Shown here piece after piece: positions 1-8,311 of a DNA stretch of 36,685 bases. The notes under the pieces are model-generated. The model made no database searches. It saw only the letters and a list, made by a program, of their open reading frames with translations, and was not told the origin of the DNA. The first letter of the stretch is position 1; each line of letters begins with the position of its first letter. The position numbers were made by a program, and so were the translations under genes. Source of the DNA: Barthelona sp. PAP020 (taxonomy: Eukaryota > Metamonada: BaSk clade). The stretch spans positions 1 to 36,685 of the forward strand of contig JARQWU010000081.1 in assembly GCA_040182905.1 (NCBI GenBank). Reading direction: 5' to 3'.

Positions 1-1
1 T

Positions 2-121
2 TTATTATTGTCTTTGCATAACACGCATCATTTACTGGCATTTATGGACAAATTGAGAGCCAAGTTAAATGAATCTATTGAAGAATTTGAAGAGTTTGTT
101 TCTTTTTATCCCTATTGTTGA
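2..121 (+). CDS. 3' end of an unidentified protein-coding gene (partial)
   Basis: An open frame enters from the left edge and ends at a TGA at 119-121. It gives the last 39 residues of a protein, with a helical charged stretch (MDKLRAKLNESIEEFEEF) before a short aromatic tail ending YPYC. The frame is open from the first complete codon. The higher G+C than the following 300 bases and the helix-like composition support it as coding. The rest lies outside the window, so no family can be assigned. It runs in the opposite direction to the next gene, so the two converge over 122-429. Confidence 0.5.
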   Translation, partial: LLLSLHNTHHLLAFMDKLRAKLNESIEEFEEFVSFYPYC

Positions 122-429
122 GTGATAAATGTTTGGAAATACAATTTTTCCCAATAAATTTTTTTTATCTTTCCTTTTTGTTGTTTGAAATTGAAAATAA
201 TGTACCTTTTCCCCAATAAAGACTGAATATTCGCAAATGATTTGAATGAAAACATATTTATTAATTCAGATAATCTTTTTATTTTATTCCAAGCAGTAAC
301 GATCATTTATCAAAGCATCCACATTAAATGTAGTAAATGACAAAAAAGAACTGGCATGGTAGGAAAATATTTTATACACCTAAAGTTTAAAAAAAAAAGC
401 TATTGTTCTTATCATTTATTATCACAAAA
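122..429. other. AT-rich convergent intergenic region
   Basis: This stretch lies between the tail of a + strand gene and the tail of a - strand gene, so it should hold both 3' untranslated regions. It is dominated by A and T runs, including an A run near 390-398. On the - strand, TAAA occurs shortly past the stop of the 430-1251 gene. The short open frames seen here do not exceed what AT-rich DNA gives by chance. I see no RNA gene or repeat. Confidence 0.5.
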
Positions 430-1251
430 TTATTTCTTTATTTTTCTTCTACAACCCAAAAATTTTTCTTTTCTTTCAGGATCTTCAACAATAAATTGAA
501 AAATGTTATTCCAAACATCTTCAATTTTTGCTTCCACCAATTTTGGTTTGCCTCTTTCCAACAACACCCTTTCTACACGAAATTCTTGTAAATATTGAGG
601 AATAGAAATGTCTGACCAATTGATAAAGAAAGATTTTGTGGAACTGAACAATCCACCAAGCATACCAACACCTCGATAATCTTCCAATTGCCAAGGCACA
701 GTATCTAGAAAAACAGAAACTAAATCTTCGTAATTATATGTTGCTGAATTACTTTCAAACTTTTGGAAGTTTCCAACAATTCTAAAAGACACATAATAAT
801 CATAATTTTCACGTTTCTTCATCTTTTCATCTTTAAAACGAGCAGGTAATATCTTTTCTATTCTTACAGTTGATGATTTAAATTCATTAGACGGTTCAAC
901 ATAAACACCTTTCAATAACAAAGATTCGATGTTAGATAAATTAACAAAAGCACCTTCACGACTTGGAATAACAATAATTGCCTTTTTAACATCTTTATTA
1001 GATCTTAATGTACCTAATGACTCCGATGCTGATTCACCTTTAGGATAAAATCTATCCATGGATTTAAATTTATTAATTTGTTCACTAAAAGGTCTCAATG
1101 ATTCTTTTATTCTTTGACCATTTATTTTTGAAATGTTTCTAAAATCTACATAAGGAATTTCATCATTTCTTATTTTAAATGTGTTTAATTCTTCTGTTGT
1201 GTAAGGAGTAGATGTTATATCGATTTCATCATTAGTAAATTCATCCGTCAT
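430..1251 (-). CDS. Hypothetical protein, 273 aa
   Basis: I do not recognise the family. The protein is soluble-looking with no signal peptide or membrane helix. It has an acidic N-terminus (MTDEFTNDEID), a mixed alpha/beta middle with a hydrophobic strand (KKAIIVIPS) and a C-terminal half with a Gly-rich segment (GVGMLGGLFS), ending in a basic tail (CRRKIKK). An in-frame ATG lies 24 codons upstream at 1323, but those codons read a hydrophobic Phe/Ile string from a poly-T leader. The ATG at 1251 is preceded 15 bases upstream by TCATTA, a match to the trichomonad initiator, so I prefer it. It lies in the same direction as GCP4, 226 bases downstream of it; nothing suggests shared function. Confidence 0.75.
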   Translation of the reverse strand: MTDEFTNDEIDITSTPYTTEELNTFKIRNDEIPYVDFRNISKINGQRIKESLRPFSEQINKFKSMDRFYPKGESASESLGTLRSNKDVKKAIIVIPSREGAFVNLSNIESLLLKGVYVEPSNEFKSSTVRIEKILPARFKDEKMKKRENYDYYVSFRIVGNFQKFESNSATYNYEDLVSVFLDTVPWQLEDYRGVGMLGGLFSSTKSFFINWSDISIPQYLQEFRVERVLLERGKPKLVEAKIEDVWNNIFQFIVEDPERKEKFLGCRRKIKK

Positions 1252-1262
1252 TTGTTGATTTT

Positions 1263-1268
1263 TAATGA
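1263..1268 (-). promoter_or_regulatory. Inr-like element (TCATTA) of the 273-aa hypothetical gene
   Basis: On the - strand this reads TCATTA, fitting the TCA(+1)Y(T/A) initiator known from trichomonads. The predicted start adenine is 15 bases from the ATG at 1251. If it is used, transcripts begin downstream of the ATG at 1323, excluding the longer start. Confidence 0.35.
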
Positions 1269-1477
1269 TTATTTCAAAAAAATAGTAAATTAAAAAAAAA
1301 AATTCACTTTTTTGTGACAACATGGTTTATGAAATTGTGCATTAATGAACTGTTAATTCTTTAAAAAAATAAAAAAAAACAATTTATTTGTGCAAGATAT
1401 TATGAAACAAAAATAAAAAAAGAGACTACACAATAAATTTATTGATGACACATGTATACAAAGATGAAAAAAATTTA

Positions 1478-3289
1478 TCATTCAGGTAGAATTTGATGTA
1501 AATAATGTAATAACATTTCTAAATGCTTTTGATTTTCACTAACCATCAACTCATTTATTAAATTGTTCAATCTTTCATCAAATTCCAAATTGATGCCTTG
1601 TAGATTAATCAAATAACTATCCTTTGAAGATTTTTCTGTTGAAGTGATAAATTGATAAATACAACTTAGCAAGTCAGTCAAACAATATGAAGCTCTAGAA
1701 TTTTCATATAGAATTAAAGATTTTGTCAAAACAATGTTTATAAAGTCCAAAACTTTTTGATTTAAATGAAAATGATTTTTACAGTTGTTATTGATCTCAT
1801 ACATCAAGATCATATAATCTGGATTGATGATATCATCACCAATAAACCTAATTAAAGAAGTCAAAAAGCTTTCCATTTTAAATTTTAGGTAAAAAGCAGG
1901 CAAAACTTTATTATTTTTTTTAATCTCCAATTTCAAAGGATTGTATGTGCTTTTCAACTTATATAAGATAATTTTGAGATTTAAAAGATGTCTGAACATT
2001 TTATCAAACTTTCCAATAATTTCAGGTGTTAAAACTAAACTTAATGGAAAAGGGGGCTCATATTTGAGTGACACTTGCCAAAGATTCAGTTGACTTGGAA
2101 CAGGAATATCTGTAGCTGTTCTTTTTGCATCTCTTTTCATTATTGTCAAATTATCGACATATTGAGATTCAAAATCTCCCAGAATGATGACCCTTTGAAA
2201 GATCTCTTTAATATCTCTATCAATTTTACTTGAAGACAATCCATTCTTTAAAAAACGATCATATAACGTGATAAATTCATGCATAATATACCCACAAGAA
2301 TGTAAAAATGAAATTTTCAAAAAATTCAAATGTTTGATCAAAAGATCATTGGATATTATTATGCTATACATAATATCGCTACATCTGGCATGTACTTCTC
2401 CAATTGAAATTTCTAGCAGGTGTAGATCAATATTTTGTTCATATTTATTGGCATGAAAAAGAGAAATGACATCTTCAGAAAATTTTTCTTTTTCTAGCAA
2501 AAACAATCCTTTTGCTCTTCTAATTACATACACAACACTTCCAATGAACTTGATCTGTTCAATGACTTTTGAATCAATAAACGAGGGACAATTGTCCATT
2601 TTTATTTGCACTTGTTTCCATAATTTCAAGGCGTCTCCTTCTTTTTTTTCATTTCCATCATTCGCTTCCTCATTAATTTCTATTTTAATAAAAAATTCAC
2701 CATATGGATCAACAATATCTCCATAGGCTAACCAAGTGATGATCATTTTAAACAGTGGCTGAAAAGTTAATCGAAAAATTTTGTTAAAATCGGAAATAAT
2801 TAACGAATAATGACTATTTTGTTGAGTTTTAAAATATAAAAAGTTCAATAGAAAAATTCCATTCAAATCTTTTTCTTTAATTTCTTCTAACAGATTAACA
2901 ACAAATACAAACAATATTCGAAAATGATCAAGGCTGTTTTGAATTTTGGTCAACCAAAAATGGTTTTGATTACACAAAATTTCTTGTTCCAAGTTGTTCA
3001 AATGTTTATTATATGCTCTAATCAAATCATTTAATCCATTAACAAAGTGTAAAGTAATTAAACTTTGAGTTTTATTTTCAAATCGATGATAATTATAAAA
3101 ATCTCTAATAATTTTACAATTGCTTCCAATCTCCAATAAAGACAGCACTTGTTGTATTGATAACGGACTTAATCTATCTTTCCCAATTAAAGAATCTTCT
3201 AATAATATTAAATCTCCCTCAGTATCCTCGAGAATATATTTTCCTCCATATCCTAATAATCCTAAAAATAATTCATTAATAAATGGCAT
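1478..3289 (-). CDS. TUBGCP4: Gamma-tubulin complex component 4 (GCP4/Spc97-Spc98 family)
   Basis: GCP4 is a core subunit of the gamma-tubulin ring complex that nucleates microtubules at basal bodies and spindle poles. The 603-aa product begins with a segment very like the GCP4 N-terminus (FINELFLGLLGYGG against the animal pattern of INELLLALxGYPG). It then shows the GRIP1 helices (DLIRAYNKHLNNLEQEIL) and the family signature near residues 180-200 in which the chain passes through W-L-x-x-G and ends DPYGEFFIK. The C-terminal GRIP2 half carries the LWQVSLKYEPPFPLSLVLTP motif that contacts gamma-tubulin. It is slightly shorter than animal GCP4 (about 667 aa) and lacks the long N-terminal extension of GCP2, 3, 5 and 6. 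The start is the ATG at 3289; the codon before it is TTG. It is divergent from the zinc-ribbon gene across 112 bases. The stop is immediately followed by TAAA. Confidence 0.9.
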   Translation of the reverse strand: MPFINELFLGLLGYGGKYILEDTEGDLILLEDSLIGKDRLSPLSIQQVLSLLEIGSNCKIIRDFYNYHRFENKTQSLITLHFVNGLNDLIRAYNKHLNNLEQEILCNQNHFWLTKIQNSLDHFRILFVFVVNLLEEIKEKDLNGIFLLNFLYFKTQQNSHYSLIISDFNKIFRLTFQPLFKMIITWLAYGDIVDPYGEFFIKIEINEEANDGNEKKEGDALKLWKQVQIKMDNCPSFIDSKVIEQIKFIGSVVYVIRRAKGLFLLEKEKFSEDVISLFHANKYEQNIDLHLLEISIGEVHARCSDIMYSIIISNDLLIKHLNFLKISFLHSCGYIMHEFITLYDRFLKNGLSSSKIDRDIKEIFQRVIILGDFESQYVDNLTIMKRDAKRTATDIPVPSQLNLWQVSLKYEPPFPLSLVLTPEIIGKFDKMFRHLLNLKIILYKLKSTYNPLKLEIKKNNKVLPAFYLKFKMESFLTSLIRFIGDDIINPDYMILMYEINNNCKNHFHLNQKVLDFINIVLTKSLILYENSRASYCLTDLLSCIYQFITSTEKSSKDSYLINLQGINLEFDERLNNLINELMVSENQKHLEMLLHYLHQILPE

Positions 3290-3401
3290 CAAGAAAAAAT
3301 ATATTGATCACTTTCAATATATTGACAAAAAATTGAAAAAAAAAGTTGGACTCGTTTCACTTCCATCTTTTCCATAATCGTTTTAATGATTTCATAATTT
3401 A
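3290..3401. promoter_or_regulatory. Short divergent promoter region (GCP4 / zinc-ribbon protein)
   Basis: Only 112 bases separate two start codons that face away from each other, so both promoters must lie here. The + strand side carries TCATAAT at 3392-3398, 8 bases before the ATG at 3402, a good match to the trichomonad initiator. On the GCP4 side no TCAYW match is seen; TCAATAT occurs twice instead. Confidence 0.45.
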
Positions 3402-4574
3402 ATGAAAGGTGTTCATCCAGATTTTACTCCTTTAGGAAGAAGAATTCCTTTGGGAAAAGTTCCTTCAAAACCCAAGATTCGTCTCGAAAAAGAAAAAACT
3501 TCCATTGAAAGATCTTCACTACCGACATATGTTCCTAGTAAAGGAAAACCGATATTATTTCAATCAAATGTATCTGTTAAACAACAAAGAGTAATGAATC
3601 GAAATGATTTAACTGTTATTAAACCTCAAACTGAAAGAAATTCTTTGTTATTAACACAAAATGAGAGTTCAATAAATCAAGAAAATAGGCGTTTGGAAAA
3701 TCAATCTGATAGAAATGACCGTATCGTATCCAAACATAATATTGTTTCAAATAATGAATTGATTACGTACATGACACCAAGAGCAGTTCAAAGAACACCA
3801 TTTAACAATATTAGTCCAAATAAAGAAGTGTTGAAATTATTAAACAATGATGAATTGCAGTTTTATAACAAAAGAAAAGAATATTTTACAGAAAATATGC
3901 CCAATTTAACCCCACCAATGCTAGAACAGATGTTAGAAAAGGAATTGAACAATCTTCGTGAACGTCGTATGATTCGTGCCTTAAAAAAGAAAGTTCATGA
4001 TGAGAATATTGACACTAATGTACCAAAAAGAAGCAGCCGAAGAAATAGAAATTTGGATAACAATGATTTGGCGGGATCCAAATTGGCGGGATTGTTTATG
4101 ATGTCTAAAGAACTGCAATCATTGCACAAACAAAATATTTCTTTAACTGAAGAGCAAAAGCTGAGAGCAAAAAATGCAGAAGAGTTGTCAAAACTTGAAG
4201 AAGAAAAGGAAGAGAATGAACAAATAGCTAAATATGAATTTTTGACCAATGTTTATGAAGAAAAAACTGAGGTTATTTATTGCCATGTTTGTAATAAAAA
4301 AGTTCCACCAAAAGTTGGTGAAATATGTTTTAAATTGGGTCATACAACCAAAATGTCCATAGGAATAAATCGCTGGTATATTTGTGATGATTGTGATAGG
4401 GTATTTTCTGTTGTTGGAAACGAATTGGACCAATCAACTGCTAGATGTCCTAAATGTCGTTCTTTAAAATTAACAAGAACTCATAAAGCTGCATATCTTA
4501 AACCAAAATTGTTTAAACCTGTTGATCTTCGTAAGTTAATGCAAGAAGAGTTCAGAAAAAACACATGGTTATAA
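3402..4574 (+). CDS. Protein with Mcm10-type C-terminal zinc ribbon
   Basis: Mcm10 is a replisome scaffold that binds single-stranded DNA and polymerase alpha. This 390-aa product shares the zinc pattern of the Mcm10 C-terminal domain. It has Cys294-x2-Cys297, then eleven residues to Cys309, four to His314, an aromatic step (RWYIC) with Cys328-x2-Cys331 and a closing Cys349-Pro-x-Cys352. The C-x4-H spacing matches Mcm10. Before it lies a charged helix (about 250-285), and basic patches occur around 185-220. The N-terminal half is polar and probably disordered. I cannot see the internal OB fold plus CCCH finger that defines full-length Mcm10, so it may be a reduced Mcm10 or another protein with the same ribbon. 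The stop overlaps TAAA. Confidence 0.55.
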   Translation: MKGVHPDFTPLGRRIPLGKVPSKPKIRLEKEKTSIERSSLPTYVPSKGKPILFQSNVSVKQQRVMNRNDLTVIKPQTERNSLLLTQNESSINQENRRLENQSDRNDRIVSKHNIVSNNELITYMTPRAVQRTPFNNISPNKEVLKLLNNDELQFYNKRKEYFTENMPNLTPPMLEQMLEKELNNLRERRMIRALKKKVHDENIDTNVPKRSSRRNRNLDNNDLAGSKLAGLFMMSKELQSLHKQNISLTEEQKLRAKNAEELSKLEEEKEENEQIAKYEFLTNVYEEKTEVIYCHVCNKKVPPKVGEICFKLGHTTKMSIGINRWYICDDCDRVFSVVGNELDQSTARCPKCRSLKLTRTHKAAYLKPKLFKPVDLRKLMQEEFRKNTWL

Positions 4575-4657
4575 AATTGGTTTTACAATTTTTTTTTTTA
4601 ATTCTAAAACATTTCACCTTGATATTTTGGAAATATATATAGTTAAATTGAGATGAA

Positions 4658-6970
4658 ATGTTAAAGATATATGTATTGATAACAATTTTTGAATTTTTAA
4701 TATTGATTCACTGCATGGATTCAATTGAACAAGACACAGAAGGATCAACTACAGCGAAATTAAATAATATTGTACATTTTTGTTATGCTCCTAATTTTTC
4801 TGAATTTGAATTAAGTGAAAATAACACAAATGTTTGTGAATTAAGTAAAAAGGGAGTTTATCAAGAATTTTTTTGTCAAATTCAAAATAATATGAAAGAA
4901 TTGTATTCTAGTTATGAGATAAAAGCCATTCTTTATGATACTGAATGTGATAATTTGTGGTTCAAAAATATTAATTTAAAATCTAATGAATATATAGCGC
5001 CAATACCATGTTGTAGTTATTATAATTTCATAAGTAAATGTGAATGTGACATTGATTCTAATTTGTATGATGAATATTTCACTCATTTCGTATTAGAATA
5101 TCATATTACCACTGAACAAAATAACACTAATTATTTTGAAAGTTTTGATAAAGTTTTTATTGAGAATAATACCATTGGCTTTAAATGTTTAAAAGAACGA
5201 TTAAATTTACAGAAGGTTAACTTTAGCATTGTAAATAATAGTGATTTTACTAGTATAAGCATCAATAAAGTTACATATGAAGTTCCGAGGGAAAACATTG
5301 TCTTTCAAAGATTCTATGTGAAAATTTTGGGTTCAAAAATTCAAAATGTCAGTATCTTTGAAAATTTAGACCCTAAACTTTTAATTGACATCTCAAATAT
5401 AGCTACACAATATGTTGATGCAATTAATATTTTTCGAAATCCAAAACTTTTACAAATTTTTATTTTGGTTTTATTCATTTTTATCATTTTTGGGATTATT
5501 TCCATCTTTCATCATGTTCAATATTCAAAAAATAACCGATCGTTGGGATCCTTAATTGCAACAATTGTAAATCAATCAGTAATAGGCGTATTAACAGTTG
5601 ATTCTAAAGAAATTATCACATTTTCGAATGAAAAAGCTCGAGAATTATTGGATTTGGATAAATATCAGACCAATTTAACCTTAGATGACGTTTTTGGATT
5701 TGATGAGGCAAGCAACCAAAGGATAAAAGATTATCTAGAATTAACTCGTTTTAGTGTTGCTCAAAACGAATTGAGGATAGACATAAAGAGGGGTAATTGG
5801 AAAAAGAATAGATCTAATTTAAATAATGATGACGAATCTTCAATTCCCTTTTCTCCAACTTCCAGAAGTTTCAGCTATTATAGTTATAATACTCCCACTA
5901 TTATATATGATTTGGTTATTGTACCATTGGGAACCACTGTTGATTCATCAGGATTATTCATCTTTATAAAGGACAAATGTATTAAAGATAAACTACAAAA
6001 ATTAGAAAAAAAAATTGACGTACTAAAGGATGCTTTGGCATATTCGGATGATTCAGTGAATAAAATTAAAGATCATTTATACGTACTGACAATGGGAACT
6101 GAATTAGCGTTAAAAACTATCAGTGAAATAAATTTTGGAGAAAATGAAATGATAAACATGATTAATTCAAGTATGCTTTCTTTAAAAGCTACTGATCAAA
6201 GTCATTCAAAATTTAACTCCTCTTTTTTAAACACTAACAATGATTATGAGATCAATTCAAACAACATACCTTTATTATATGATGTTCTAATGAGTTGCAG
6301 TAGTTTGACCAAAAATATTCGAAATTCTATAAATTTATGCTATGAAATAGAAAATGTTTGTTCAATCTTTTCAGGAATAGAATATTTTGATATCAAACCT
6401 CAAAATTTGAATATCTTTAAATTCTTTAGAGACATTCGTGATGACGTTTACAAAAATTCAACCATTATGTTCACCTTAACTTCAGATAGTGAAAGAAATC
6501 AAATTTGTGCAAACGAAATGCTGTTTAAATTGAACTTTTCCAACTTTTTCAATTATTTAGCTGATAAGTTGAAAAATTTTTGTGATAAGGAAGATTTGTT
6601 CTTCTCAGTTAGATTAGATGGTGAAGACGAAAATAATTTATCCATAATTATTCAAAAAACAACAGTTCCTTCAGATAGATTGGATTGTAAAAATTTGAGA
6701 GATTATATTCAAGCTTGTAATAACGTTGTAATTTCAAAAGATCAATGTCAAAACAATATTTCTGAAATTTGTCCTTTGGTTCAAATTAATTTTCCAAAAA
6801 ATTTTTCAAAGAATATCAAACAGTTAACGTCTACCGCATTTAGAAATGAAATTTTTATTCCATTTCCTATTATTGGTTTAATCATGTTATTAGATTGTGT
6901 TAAAGGTTCAATATCAATGGCAGTTTTGGATACAGAGACATATTTGACAATTAAAATTCCTTATTCATGA
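4658..6970 (+). CDS. Single-pass PAS receptor with degenerate histidine-kinase-like ATPase domain
   Basis: The 770-aa protein starts with a signal peptide (residues 1-20) and has an extracytoplasmic region of about 240 residues rich in Cys and Asn-glycosylation sites. One membrane helix follows at about 265-287, then a PAS-like domain at about 297-440. The PAS domain is interrupted by a Ser/Asn/Tyr-rich insert at 376-412. A helical linker (440-575) comes where a histidine kinase carries its dimerisation helices. Residues 580-770 follow the layout of a HATPase domain: a helix in N-box position (NFFNYLADKLKNF) and a C-terminal IIGLIMLLDCVKGSISM segment ending in beta strands and IPYS, like the G2 region of histidine kinases. 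The Asn of the N box is misplaced and no DxGxG box is visible, so catalysis is doubtful. The cytoplasmic similarity is my reading of pattern only; a guanylate-cyclase-like receptor lineage is an alternative. Confidence 0.55.
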   Translation: MLKIYVLITIFEFLILIHCMDSIEQDTEGSTTAKLNNIVHFCYAPNFSEFELSENNTNVCELSKKGVYQEFFCQIQNNMKELYSSYEIKAILYDTECDNLWFKNINLKSNEYIAPIPCCSYYNFISKCECDIDSNLYDEYFTHFVLEYHITTEQNNTNYFESFDKVFIENNTIGFKCLKERLNLQKVNFSIVNNSDFTSISINKVTYEVPRENIVFQRFYVKILGSKIQNVSIFENLDPKLLIDISNIATQYVDAINIFRNPKLLQIFILVLFIFIIFGIISIFHHVQYSKNNRSLGSLIATIVNQSVIGVLTVDSKEIITFSNEKARELLDLDKYQTNLTLDDVFGFDEASNQRIKDYLELTRFSVAQNELRIDIKRGNWKKNRSNLNNDDESSIPFSPTSRSFSYYSYNTPTIIYDLVIVPLGTTVDSSGLFIFIKDKCIKDKLQKLEKKIDVLKDALAYSDDSVNKIKDHLYVLTMGTELALKTISEINFGENEMINMINSSMLSLKATDQSHSKFNSSFLNTNNDYEINSNNIPLLYDVLMSCSSLTKNIRNSINLCYEIENVCSIFSGIEYFDIKPQNLNIFKFFRDIRDDVYKNSTIMFTLTSDSERNQICANEMLFKLNFSNFFNYLADKLKNFCDKEDLFFSVRLDGEDENNLSIIIQKTTVPSDRLDCKNLRDYIQACNNVVISKDQCQNNISEICPLVQINFPKNFSKNIKQLTSTAFRNEIFIPFPIIGLIMLLDCVKGSISMAVLDTETYLTIKIPYS

Positions 6971-7174
6971 TAATACCATTTTTCTTCAGTAATTTATCAC
7001 GAAATATTTTCAAATAAATGTAATTTCATTTTTATTTTCAAATGTAAACAGTGCTGTGGAATTTGTTTTAATTTCAACAAGTTATTTTACTGATTTTAAT
7101 TTCATCACAGTGATTAGAATATTATTTGAGATGAGTGCAAGTAATTTATTGGAAGATTTTTTTTTTTTTTGACA

Positions 7175-7186
7175 ATTGATATCAAT
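7175..7186. promoter_or_regulatory. 12-bp palindrome ATTGATATCAAT at a start codon
   Basis: This perfect 12-base palindrome overlaps the ATG at 7185, whose first two bases are its last two. The identical 12-mer is found again on the other strand directly before the nicalin-like gene. It may be a shared promoter or start-site element; function is not known. Confidence 0.3.
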
Positions 7187-8033
7187 GAGTGATAACCAAT
7201 TTCAAAATTATACACCTCCTAATGTTCATCCTAAAGAACACAGTTTTTTACCAAAAGAACTTACAGAAATATACAAACGTACTCATCGCAATTATGAAGT
7301 CGGTGAAAGAATACGAGGATCTACTACTGAAGAAGAATTGACTAATTTTGGTTTTAACCCCAAAAATTTCACTTTTGGTTGTAGAAATGACACACCACCT
7401 CAAAAAACAGGAATAACCGTGTTACCAAACGAAAATATTGAATCGGTTGCCCCAATAGCCACGAAAAATTATTCTAAAGATTTTGAAATTGGTAAACCAA
7501 TTCAAAGAAATCCAGAATTAAAAGGTGTTGAAAATCTAATTCATGGAATGCAAAAGAACGTTGAGGATGAAAGTGTTGCTAGTTGTGTTGACAATGGAGA
7601 ACTTTTTATTACTAGACAAGAGTACAATGAATTAAAAGACACCAGAAAACCTTCAAATAAATTTAATGAAACTGTTTTTGGAATGGCTTCAACAACATCT
7701 ACCCGAAAAGCACCGGAAATTCGCCCTTTGGGAGATATTACCCCTTATGCTGATGAACCTTCTTGTGAAGCTTTAACAAAACCTGGTGATTATTCAGAGT
7801 ATGGACTTTTAGATGATGATTTAATGAATGCTTTACCTAAAGAACAGTTATATGATGCATTTGTAAATTCTGGGGCTGTAAAGGAAGATTTGATGGATGT
7901 ATTGTATCAAAGAGCTACTAGTCTCATTTCTTCTGGTGATGTATCAATTAAACTACTGTTGGAAGTTCTTAAAGAATATCGTATTAATGAAGATCGTAGC
8001 AAAAAAGGTTTAGCACCAATTAGTTTTTTTTAA
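7185..8033 (+). CDS. EFHB/CFAP21-like flagellar protein (microtubule inner protein candidate)
   Basis: The 282-aa product has a layout resembling EFHB (CFAP21), a microtubule inner protein of axonemal doublets. A segment around residues 36-68 (YEVGERIRGSTTEEELTNFGF, then FTFGCRND) looks like the repeated xxGExxR...PxxFxFG unit of that family. A second one follows near 160-215 (VFGMAS, APEIRPLGD, YADEPS, YSEYG). The C-terminal 70 residues form helices (DDDLMNALPKEQLYDAF) where EFHB has its EF-hand region, but no calcium-loop residues are visible. No signal peptide or membrane helix. The frame is open further upstream only to a TTG, so the ATG at 7185 is the start. The stop TAA is followed by AAA, giving TAAA. 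The family call rests on motif resemblance; other inner-tubule proteins share this style. Confidence 0.45.
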   Translation: MSDNQFQNYTPPNVHPKEHSFLPKELTEIYKRTHRNYEVGERIRGSTTEEELTNFGFNPKNFTFGCRNDTPPQKTGITVLPNENIESVAPIATKNYSKDFEIGKPIQRNPELKGVENLIHGMQKNVEDESVASCVDNGELFITRQEYNELKDTRKPSNKFNETVFGMASTTSTRKAPEIRPLGDITPYADEPSCEALTKPGDYSEYGLLDDDLMNALPKEQLYDAFVNSGAVKEDLMDVLYQRATSLISSGDVSIKLLLEVLKEYRINEDRSKKGLAPISFF

Positions 8034-8042
8034 AAACCATTC

Positions 8043-8060
8043 ACACAGAAAGAACTGTGT
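8043..8060 (+). repeat. Small inverted repeat in the 3' flank of the EFHB-like gene
   Basis: ACACAG and CTGTGT flank a 6-base AAAGAA loop, 9 bases after the stop codon. A second inverted repeat, AATGAG/CTCATT with a 7-base loop, lies at 8113-8131. Either could form a hairpin in the 3' untranslated region or readthrough transcript. Confidence 0.3.
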
Positions 8061-8311
8061 TTCATTTGTATAAAATTATTTTTTTTTTGTAATCTTTTGT
8101 TTTTGACTGCTAAATGAGATGATAGCTCATTGAACATCATTTTAATAATCTGTGATATTGCATCTTTGAAAAGGTGTATCAGGATGCTGGATTGTTTTTC
8201 AATATTCATCATAACTTCAATTATGAAGAACATTACCACAAAAATCAGCGTTAACATAAGTTTTTAGAACCAATGTTAAAAGGAAAAGCAAAATAAAAAA
8301 ACAAAAAACAA

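Noticed and set aside
430-1323. Longer version of the 273-aa protein starting at the ATG at 1323
   Set aside because: The extra 24 codons read a poly-T leader, and an initiator-like TCATTA lies between the two ATGs.
8030-8257. 75-codon - strand frame with a hydrophobic N-terminus between the EFHB-like gene and the next gene
   Set aside because: It overlaps the last codon of a better-supported gene, has no initiator-like sequence, and one or so frames of this length are expected by chance in AT-rich spacers.
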